DNA of 5,255 bases, taken from NCBI RefSeq assembly GCF_024708915.1, contig NZ_JANJXQ010000104.1, forward strand, positions 1 to 5,255, written 5' to 3'. This document shows, one piece after another, positions 1 to 5,255 of the stretch. Within the stretch, counting starts at the first letter, position 1. Each line of letters begins with the position of its first letter. The notes under the pieces are model-generated. The model searched no databases. It had not been told where the DNA came from and saw only the letters and a list, made by a program, of their open reading frames with translations. The DNA comes from Thiobacillus sp. GTDB taxonomy: Bacteria; Pseudomonadota; Gammaproteobacteria; Burkholderiales; Thiobacillaceae. The position numbers and the translations under genes are program-made.

Positions 1-384
<384 letters not shown>

Positions 385-823
385 TCAGGGGCAGTCTGCG
401 TCCTGGACGATGCGCCGGATGAGATCGGCCGCAAATCCGCGGCTTTGCAGGAAGCGCATCTGCCTGGCTTGCTCCGGCGCGTCGGCGGGCGCGGCGCCGA
501 ATTTCTTCTTCCATACTGCGCGCGCGCGCTCGAATTCGCTGCCGCGGTTTTCGCCCAGCACGGCCTCGATGATGGCGTCGCCCACGCCGCGCTGACGCAG
601 GTCGTAGGCAAGCTTGACGCTGCCGGTGCGGGCGCGGTGGTCGGCAACGTAGCTGTCGGCGAAGCGCTGGTCGGAGAGCCAGTTTTTGGCCTCGAACTGG
701 TCCAGCAACACGGCGATGTCCGCGCGAGCAAAGCCCGCAGTTTCGAGCTTGCGGGCGAGCTCGAAGCGGCTGTGCTCGCGCCGTGCCAGCAGGCGCAGGG
801 CGCGCTCGCGCAGTTCGCCTGGC

Positions 824-840
<17 letters not shown>
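385..840 (-). CDS. recX: RecX, regulator of RecA filaments
   Basis: A 151-aa cytosolic protein of the RecX family, which binds RecA and limits filament growth on single-stranded DNA. The usual family length is about 145-165 aa. Signature blocks visible are the N-terminal helical segment [18 protein letters not shown] (11-28), the hallmark [17 protein letters not shown] (54-70), the RQRGV turn (82-86), and the C-terminal repeat [17 protein letters not shown] (129-145). These correspond to the three tandem three-helix modules of RecX. The ATG at 838-840 lies inside the 3' end of recA, overlapping by 17 nt in another frame, and no alternative start is found just upstream. A GAGG sits directly against the ATG, too close for an ideal ribosome site, so expression probably depends on coupling to recA translation, which would keep RecX below RecA. 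Confidence 0.93.
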
Positions 841-1864
<1,024 letters not shown>

Positions 1865-1872
1865 GGTTTCTC

Positions 1873-1878
1873 TCTCCT
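1873..1878 (-). promoter_or_regulatory. recA ribosome binding site
   Basis: AGGAGA on the minus strand, extended by GAG, lies 8 nt before the recA ATG. It is the clearest Shine-Dalgarno sequence in the window and suits a highly expressed gene. Confidence 0.8.
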
Positions 1879-1932
1879 GATCAGTCGGTTTGCGTGGGTG
1901 TGGGCAGTCGGCGGAGCGTCTGCATGGCCCGC

Positions 1933-1961
1933 AATGTAGGCGATAGATTTATCGGTGTCAA
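1933..1961 (-). promoter_or_regulatory. recA sigma70-type promoter
   Basis: On the minus strand a perfect -35 hexamer TTGACA (1961-1956) is followed after exactly 17 nt by TACATT (1938-1933), a 4/6 match to TATAAT with the key A2 and T6. Transcription would start near 1926, giving a leader of about 62 nt before the recA ATG. AT-rich DNA directly upstream of the -35 (about 1962-1990) could act as an UP element. The 17-nt spacer holds a small perfect inverted repeat (CGATA-N4-TATCG, 1941-1954), a typical place for a repressor site. No CTGT-N8-ACAG LexA box is present. Promoter assignment is by inspection only. Confidence 0.6.
1941..1954. promoter_or_regulatory. Small palindrome between recA -35 and -10 (possible operator)
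   Basis: CGATA-GATT-TATCG is a perfect 5-bp inverted repeat with a 4-bp spacer, lying wholly within the 17-bp spacer of the recA promoter. A protein bound here would block RNA polymerase. It is short enough to occur by chance in AT-rich DNA, and no known regulator is recognised. It partly overlaps a second, imperfect inverted repeat, TATCGGTG (1950-1957) and CACCTATA (1972-1979), which matches at 7 of 8 positions and frames the recA -35. Confidence 0.35.
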
Positions 1962-1988
1962 TAAAAAATATCACCTATATAAAAAATA
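1961..1988. repeat. Direct repeat of an A-tract element in the recA-WYL spacer
   Basis: The 10-mer ATAAAAAATA occurs identically at 1961-1970 and 1979-1988, start to start 18 bp. The repeats form the core of an AT-rich island (about 1941-2008) that contrasts sharply with the GC-rich coding DNA on both sides. A-tracts like these bend DNA and can serve as UP elements for the promoter reading toward recA. A role as paired binding sites is possible but unproven. Confidence 0.5.
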
Positions 1989-2008
1989 CAACTTTATGAA
2001 TTGTATTT
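1984..2008. promoter_or_regulatory. Perfect 8-bp inverted repeat: candidate operator of the WYL regulator
   Basis: AAATACAA (1984-1991) and TTGTATTT (2001-2008) are exact reverse complements separated by 9 bp (CTTTATGAA), so arm centres are 17 bp apart. This geometry suits a dimeric winged-helix protein. The right arm overlaps the probable -35 of the plus-strand WYL gene, so binding there should repress that gene. The site centre lies roughly 70 bp upstream of the inferred recA start point, where an activator could act. BrxR and CapW, the closest described relatives by appearance, bind inverted repeats upstream of their own genes. Which protein binds here is inference. Confidence 0.55.
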
Positions 2009-2028
2009 GATGCCGGTCGCCCTATAAT
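2001..2028 (+). promoter_or_regulatory. Promoter of the WYL regulator gene
   Basis: A perfect -10 TATAAT is at 2023-2028. The best partner 16 nt upstream is TTGTAT (2001-2006), only a 3/6 match to TTGACA, so the promoter would be weak or regulated. A start near 2035 gives a leader of about 27 nt. The -35 lies in the right arm of the 1984-2008 inverted repeat, as expected for autoregulation. Confidence 0.5.
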
Positions 2029-2061
2029 TTCGGCCACACCGGATCGAGCGGAGCGAGCACT

Positions 2062-2952
2062 ATGATTGCAAAAGAAAAAATGCATCTGGATGTGAAGTGG
2101 GCGACACGTCAGCGGCTGCAGTACATCGAAATCATGGCCTGGTATGCCGGGATCGTGACCCGCAGCGACGTCGCCCGCGCCTTCGGCCTGTCCGATCCGG
2201 CGGCGACCAAGGATCTCAAGCTCTACGGCGATCTGGCCCCCGGCAACCTGGTCTACCAGCACAGCGTGTTCGGTTTCGTGCCGGGCGCGGATTTCGGCGC
2301 CGTCTTTGCCGACCTCGCGCCCGCGGTCGTGCTGCCGGTCATTGCCGCCAATCTGGCGGTGGCGAACGGGCCGTACGGAAACGAGCCGGTGTATGGCCTG
2401 GCGACCGCGGCGCTGCCGCTGCCGGCCCGCTTGCCGGGCGCGCAGACCCTGGCGCAGATCACCCGCGCCATCCACGGCCGGCGCAAGCTGCGCGTCGGCT
2501 ACCGTTCTCTGTCCAGCCGGGAGAGCGGGGCGGAGCGGGTGCTGGAGCCGCACACCCTGGTCAATACCGGGCTGCGCTGGCATGTGCGGGCGTATAGCGA
2601 GGACACCTGCGATTTCCGCGATTTCGTGCTGTCGCGCGTCATGGCGGCCAGATGCCTGGATACGCCCGCCGAATCCGGCGAGCAGTACGACGACGACTGG
2701 GTGGAAACGGTGAGCCTCAAGCTGGCCCCGCACCGCGGGCTGGATGCGCCCAGGCGCGAGAGCCTGCTGCTGGATTACGGCGCGAGCGGCGAAACCATCG
2801 AGGTGAGGGTGCGGCGCGCCCTGCTCGGCTACGTGTTGCAGCGGCTCGGCGTCGACACCACGCCGGAACATACCTTGAATCCGAACGCCTACCAGCTGAT
2901 GCTGCTGAACCGCGACGAGATCGAACCGTTCGCCGCCTGGGCTTTTGGGTGA
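2062..2952 (+). CDS. WYL-domain transcriptional regulator, BrxR/CapW-like, divergent from recA
   Basis: A 296-aa predicted DNA-binding protein. Residues 13-75 form a winged helix-turn-helix; the recognition segment is in SDVARAFGLSDPAATKDLKLY (35-55), followed by LAPGNLVYQ (58-66). A linker to about 125 leads to the WYL domain (about 128-200), with RVLEPHTLVN (159-168), RWHVRAYSE (172-180) and DFRDFVLSRV (184-193). The canonical W-Y-L triplet reads W-H-V. The C-terminal part (about 212-296) fits the WCX extension that helps dimerisation. This layout is that of single-chain WYL regulators such as BrxR and CapW, which form homodimers and repress defence operons. WYL domains in PafBC and DriD sense single-stranded DNA. 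The ATG at 2062 has GGAG at 2050-2053 (8 nt spacing); a second Met at codon 7 is less well served. No defence genes are visible here. The target is unknown; recA and itself are the obvious candidates. The gene sits on the opposite strand to all its neighbours, suggesting insertion into the cinA-recA block. Confidence 0.85.
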   Translation: MIAKEKMHLDVKWATRQRLQYIEIMAWYAGIVTRSDVARAFGLSDPAATKDLKLYGDLAPGNLVYQHSVFGFVPGADFGAVFADLAPAVVLPVIAANLAVANGPYGNEPVYGLATAALPLPARLPGAQTLAQITRAIHGRRKLRVGYRSLSSRESGAERVLEPHTLVNTGLRWHVRAYSEDTCDFRDFVLSRVMAARCLDTPAESGEQYDDDWVETVSLKLAPHRGLDAPRRESLLLDYGASGETIEVRVRRALLGYVLQRLGVDTTPEHTLNPNAYQLMLLNRDEIEPFAAWAFG

Positions 2953-2982
2953 GCGGGGAGCAGGAGGACTGCCAAAGCATTT

Positions 2983-3076
2983 TTATCCGCGAAGGACGCG
3001 AAGCAACACGAATGAAACCCGCTCGCCATTTTTTTCTTCGCGCAACTTCGCGCAACTTCGCGCCCTTCGCGGATAA
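2983..3076. repeat. Intergenic inverted repeat with tandem 10-mer between the convergent WYL gene and cinA
   Basis: The left arm (2983-3003, beginning TTATCCGCGAAGG) and right arm (3056-3076, ending CCTTCGCGGATAA) are reverse complements at 20 of 21 positions. Weaker complementarity extends about 9 nt further inward. Inside, the 10-mer CTTCGCGCAA is repeated exactly at 3036-3045 and 3046-3055 and continues as a diverged third copy that merges with the right arm. The element fills most of the 153-bp gap between two converging genes, so its long hairpin could limit readthrough on both strands. A run of seven T at 3029-3035 lies in the loop, not after the stem, so it is not a classic intrinsic terminator. 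The CGCGAAG core resembles dispersed intergenic repeats of environmental proteobacteria; that is recollection, not a search. Confidence 0.7.
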
Positions 3077-3105
3077 CGCCTTTTGCAGCCTTTCTGCGGG
3101 AGCGG

Positions 3106-3603
3106 TTATCCAATCAATTCGATCAATCCACGCAGCGCCGCGGCCACTGCGCGCGAGCGGATTTCCTCGCGGTCGCCGTCGAGGCGGCAGGTGGACGACA
3201 TGACCGTGCCGTCCGCCAGCGCCCAGCCGTAGCACACCAGGCCGACGGGCTTTTGCGGGGTGCCGCCGCCGGGGCCGGCGATGCCGGAAATGGCGAGTGC
3301 GGCCTGGGCGTGGCTGTGCGCCAGAGCGCCGGCCGCCATCGCGCCGGCGGTTTCCTCGGAGACGGCGCCGTATTCGTCGATGGTTTCGGCGGGCACACCG
3401 AGCATCTCGGTCTTGGCGGCGTTGGCGTAAGTGATGAAGCCGCGCTCGTACCACTGCGAGCTGCCGGGCAGCGCGGTGAGCAATTGCCCGACCCAGCCGC
3501 CGGTGCAGGATTCGGCGGTGGCCAACATCCAGCTGCGCGCGCGCAGCTTGTCGCCGAGTTCGGCAGCGAGCCGGCGCAGTTCTTCGTCGCTTACACGAGC
3601 CAT
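3106..3603 (-). CDS. pncC: CinA C-terminal-domain protein, probable NMN amidohydrolase
   Basis: A 165-aa stand-alone CinA C-terminal domain. Characterised members (PncC) hydrolyse nicotinamide mononucleotide to nicotinate mononucleotide and ammonia, recycling NMN released by DNA ligase in the cytosol. The family signature ESCTGG (31-36) contains the catalytic serine (32), and SGIAGPGGGT (106-115) followed by KPVG (118-121) forms the other half of the active site. The N-terminal MoaB/MoeA-like domain of full CinA is absent, as in E. coli PncC. The ATG at 3601-3603 is preceded by AAGGA a few bases upstream and overlaps the pgpA stop by 13 nt, indicating coupling. A longer open frame reaches further upstream but lies within pgpA and has no family similarity. 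The gene is often named cinA in this neighbourhood. It normally precedes recA; here the WYL gene lies between them. Confidence 0.93.
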   Translation of the reverse strand: MARVSDEELRRLAAELGDKLRARSWMLATAESCTGGWVGQLLTALPGSSQWYERGFITYANAAKTEMLGVPAETIDEYGAVSEETAGAMAAGALAHSHAQAALAISGIAGPGGGTPQKPVGLVCYGWALADGTVMSSTCRLDGDREEIRSRAVAAALRGLIELIG

Positions 3604-4088
3604 TGGATTCCTTTCATCGCGGCGATTGCGTACGCTGCCGCCAGCAGGTCGTCGAACATCACGCCGAAGCCGTTTTTCAGGTGCGCGTCGGCGAGCCGGA
3701 TCGGCCAGGGTTTCAGGATATCGAACAGGCGGAACAGCGCAAACGCCAGCGCAATCCACAGCCAGCCGGCGGGGCTGAATAGCGGCGCCGGGATAAACAT
3801 GAGAACGAGCGCGAAGGCGACGATTTCGTCCCACACCATGCCGCCGTGGTCGGCGACGCCGAGCGCGCGGCCGGTGCGTCCGCACGCCCACACGCCCAGC
3901 AGGAAGGCGGCGATCAGCAGAACGATCCGGTTCGGCAGGTCGGGTGCGGCGGCACCGATCAGCCAGAACAGCGGCAGGCCGAGCAGGGTGCCGGCGGTGC
4001 CGGGCGCTTTCGGTGCGAGCCCGCTGCCGAAACCGAAGGCGATCAGGTGCGCCGGGTGGGCGAAAAGGAATTTGAAATCAGCTTGCAA
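3591..4088 (-). CDS. pgpA: Phosphatidylglycerophosphatase A (PgpA)
   Basis: A 165-aa integral inner-membrane enzyme that removes the phosphate from phosphatidylglycerophosphate to give phosphatidylglycerol. Conserved blocks are GFGSGLAPKAPGTAGTLLGLP (19-39, the first membrane-associated motif), DHGGMVWDE (80-88, acidic catalytic/metal site), FRLFDILKPWPI (119-130) and GFGVMFDD (140-147). Hydrophobic stretches at about 36-48, 55-68, 90-103 and 108-122 fit the membrane segments of the family. No ATG or GTG lies before the first conserved block, so the best start is the TTG at 4086-4088 (MQADFKFLF...), which overlaps the thiL stop by 11 nt. No clear Shine-Dalgarno sequence precedes it. A rare start with such an overlap points to translation coupled to thiL. 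The upstream extension of the open frame is within thiL and was not used. Confidence 0.93.
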   Translation of the reverse strand: MQADFKFLFAHPAHLIAFGFGSGLAPKAPGTAGTLLGLPLFWLIGAAAPDLPNRIVLLIAAFLLGVWACGRTGRALGVADHGGMVWDEIVAFALVLMFIPAPLFSPAGWLWIALAFALFRLFDILKPWPIRLADAHLKNGFGVMFDDLLAAAYAIAAMKGIQWLV

Positions 4089-5031
4089 AGTGGTCGTATC
4101 CGGTACGTTCGAAGGGCAGCGGCTGGCCGTCGGGGCCGACGACCGCGAGTCCGGGTTCGGCGCGGATGCTGCCGATGCGGGTGATTGCGACACCGGCATT
4201 GTCGGCGGCCGTCCGCACGGCATCGTACTTGCCGGGCGGCGCGGTGAAGCACAGCTCATAGTCGTCGCCGCCCGCCAGCACGCAATCGCGCGCGACTTGT
4301 TCATGCAGATACGCCCGCACCGCCGGCAGCATGGGCAGCGCGGCGAATTCGAGCACGGCACCGAGCTGTGAGCGTTGCAGAATGTGCCCGAGGTCGCCCA
4401 GCAGCCCGTCCGAGATGTCGATCGCGCTCGTCGCAATGCCGCGCAGCGCGATGCCGAGCGCCACCCGCGGCGTCGGCAGATAAAGCGCAGGCAGCACGCG
4501 GGCGGCGTCGATCTGCTCCATGAACAGGCGGCCCTGGCGATACGCCAAGGCCATGGCCGCCGAGCCGATCACGCCGGATACCCAGACGTCGTCGCCGGAC
4601 CTGGCGCCGTCGCGTCGCAATGCCTCGCCCGGCGGGACTTCGCCGATGACCGTGATGCTGATCGTCAACGCGCCGCGCGTGGTGTCGCCGCCGACCAGTT
4701 CGATCCCGTGCTGGTCGGCCATGCGGAAAAAACCGCGCGCAAACGCGGTGAGCCAGGCGTCGTCCGTGGTCGGCAGCGCGATGGAGAGCGTGGCCCAGCG
4801 CGGCGTTGCACCCATCGCGGCAAGGTCGGACAGGTTTACCGCCAGCGATTTGTGGCCGATGCCGGCGGGGCTGTCCTGCGGCGAGAAATGGCGGCCTTCG
4901 AGCAGCATGTCGGACGACACCGCGAGCTGTATGCCCGGCGTCGGCGCCAGCAGCGCGCAGTCGTCGCCCACGCCCAGCACCGCGCCGGGGGTGGCACGGG
5001 CGAAGTGGCGGGCGATGAGGTCGAATTCCAT
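4078..5031 (-). CDS. thiL: Thiamine-monophosphate kinase
   Basis: A 317-aa cytosolic enzyme that phosphorylates thiamine monophosphate with ATP to give the cofactor thiamine diphosphate, the last step of the pathway. It belongs to the PurM/ThiL fold: VGDDCA (21-26), SSDMLLEGRHF (39-49), NLSDLAAMGA (66-75), GGDTTRG (114-120), AIDISDGLLGDLGHI (203-217) and AGGDDYEL (253-260) supply the Mg-ATP and substrate sites, and the protein ends with the family GYDHF (311-315). Length is normal. The ATG at 5029-5031 (MEFDLIARHF) lines up with the E. coli N-terminus. The frame stays open upstream to a GTG at 5134-5136 overlapping the nusB stop, but that extension would be a repetitive LTPHASR peptide encoded by the heptamer array, which contains no stop in any frame. 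It was rejected as the start. No ribosome site precedes the ATG; the repeat array ends two bases away. Confidence 0.95.
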   Translation of the reverse strand: MEFDLIARHFARATPGAVLGVGDDCALLAPTPGIQLAVSSDMLLEGRHFSPQDSPAGIGHKSLAVNLSDLAAMGATPRWATLSIALPTTDDAWLTAFARGFFRMADQHGIELVGGDTTRGALTISITVIGEVPPGEALRRDGARSGDDVWVSGVIGSAAMALAYRQGRLFMEQIDAARVLPALYLPTPRVALGIALRGIATSAIDISDGLLGDLGHILQRSQLGAVLEFAALPMLPAVRAYLHEQVARDCVLAGGDDYELCFTAPPGKYDAVRTAADNAGVAITRIGSIRAEPGLAVVGPDGQPLPFERTGYDHFAS

Positions 5032-5033
5032 GG

Positions 5034-5103
5034 GGCGTGAGGGGTGAGGCGTGAGGCGTGAGGCGTGAGGCGTGAGGCGTGAGGCGTGAGGCGTGAGGCG
5101 TGA
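5034..5103. repeat. Ten-copy 7-bp tandem repeat (GGCGTGA) abutting the thiL start
   Basis: Ten consecutive heptamers fill 5034-5103. Nine are exact GGCGTGA; the second from the left (5041-5047) is GGGGTGA. Read along thiL mRNA the unit is TCACGCC. The array ends two bases before the thiL ATG and occupies the place where a ribosome binding site should be. Such near-perfect arrays mutate by slippage, so copy number probably varies between strains. The regular 7-bp period without spacers rules out a CRISPR. Confidence 0.9.
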
Positions 5104-5145
5104 AGGGGGAGCCCCGCCTGACTCCTTACGCCTCACCCCTCACGC
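5035..5145. repeat. 18-bp perfect inverted repeat spanning the nusB-thiL junction
   Basis: GCGTGAGGGGTGAGGCGT at 5035-5052 is exactly complementary to 5128-5145. The shared GGGG variant shows that the outer copy pairs specifically with the array end next to thiL. In the transcript the arm covering the nusB stop would pair with the arm directly before the thiL ATG, forming a long stem that loops out the rest of the array. A smaller GGGG/CCCC hairpin lies inside. It could affect thiL translation or transcription past nusB; no U-run follows, so it is not a typical terminator. Confidence 0.75.
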
Positions 5146-5255
5146 TTTCCCTTCTTCGCATGCTCGATCTCCACTGCGCGCACATCCTGCGCCAGCTTGT
5201 CGAGCACGCCGTTGATGTATTTGTGGCCGTCGGTGCCGCCGAATTTCTTCGCCAG
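5133..5255 (-). CDS. nusB: NusB transcription antitermination factor, C-terminal part (runs off right edge)
   Basis: The last 40 residues of NusB, which with NusE (ribosomal protein S10) binds boxA RNA during antitermination of ribosomal RNA transcription. The visible sequence [20 protein letters not shown] followed by LAQDVR matches the conserved end of the family, where the [18 protein letters not shown] block forms the last helices. The frame closes with a TGA at 5133-5135. The final residues (KREG) and the stop are encoded by the inverted copy of the thiL-proximal repeat, so the repeat has evidently altered the extreme C-terminus. nusB-thiL-pgpA is a common proteobacterial order, and nusB probably leads the transcript here. 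The N-terminal part is outside the window. Confidence 0.93.
   Translation of the reverse strand: MAKKFGGTDGHKYINGVLDKLAQDVRAVEIEHAKKGKREG

Noticed and set aside
1876..1883. CTGATCAG as a LexA operator for recA
   Set aside because: It is an 8-bp palindrome without the 8-bp spacer of CTGT-N8-ACAG, and it lies in the leader beside the ribosome site, downstream of the promoter.
2062..2952. Minus-strand 298-codon open frame opposite the WYL gene (to 1975)
   Set aside because: The plus-strand frame has clear winged-helix and WYL motifs, a promoter and a ribosome site. The opposite frame lacks any domain.
3081..3098. Small hairpin after cinA (GCAG/CTGC) as an intrinsic terminator
   Set aside because: The stem is only 4 bp, and no T-run follows on the cinA strand.
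3604..3891. N-terminal extension of cinA to a 261-aa protein
   Set aside because: The extra residues are encoded by out-of-frame pgpA sequence and are arginine-rich and unlike any CinA domain. The internal ATG has a ribosome site and gives the normal PncC length.
3253..4371. 372-codon plus-strand open frame across cinA, pgpA and thiL
   Set aside because: It crosses three conserved minus-strand genes and shows no domain; it is a shadow frame.
5034..5103. CRISPR array
   Set aside because: The units are 7 bp, contiguous and without spacers; it is a simple tandem repeat.
5032..5136. thiL starting at the GTG at 5134-5136 with a 35-residue extension
   Set aside because: The extension is a repeat-encoded LTPHASR peptide with no family counterpart. 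The ATG at 5029-5031 aligns with known ThiL proteins.

Overview
This 5.3-kb window looks like a GC-rich betaproteobacterial chromosome, probably of the Rhodocyclales/Nitrosomonadales type. The evidence is the protein sequences (RecA, NusB, ThiL and PgpA all read as betaproteobacterial) and the gene order nusB-thiL-pgpA-cinA(pncC)-recA-recX. The genus cannot be fixed from the sequence alone. Almost all the DNA is coding, and every gene except one lies on the minus strand.

Layout from right to left, the direction of most transcription: the 3' end of nusB (5133-5255), thiL (4078-5031), pgpA (3591-4088, probable TTG start) and the stand-alone CinA C-terminal-domain gene pncC/cinA (3106-3603). thiL, pgpA and cinA overlap by 11 and 13 nt and look translationally coupled. 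Between nusB and thiL is an array of ten 7-bp units that ends two bases before the thiL ATG; an inverted copy of its sequence supplies the nusB stop. After cinA comes a 153-bp gap with a long inverted repeat and a tandem 10-mer. Next is the only plus-strand gene, a 296-aa WYL-domain transcription factor (2062-2952). It is divergent from recA (824-1864), which overlaps recX (385-840) by 17 nt. The 5' end of gdhA, NADP-type glutamate dehydrogenase, runs off the left edge (1-290).

The unusual part is the centre. A BrxR/CapW-like WYL regulator, with no defence genes visible here, faces recA across a 197-bp spacer. The spacer holds an AT-rich island in otherwise GC-rich DNA. A good sigma70-type promoter reads toward recA (TTGACA-N17-TACATT) and a weaker one with a perfect TATAAT reads toward the WYL gene. 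An 8-bp perfect inverted repeat (9-bp spacer) overlaps the WYL -35, and further inverted repeats lie in and around the recA promoter. No LexA box of the CTGT-N8-ACAG type is visible. The hypothesis worth testing is that this WYL protein autoregulates and controls recA in a LexA-independent DNA-damage response, by analogy with PafBC and DriD. That is inference from arrangement and motifs, not a demonstrated function.
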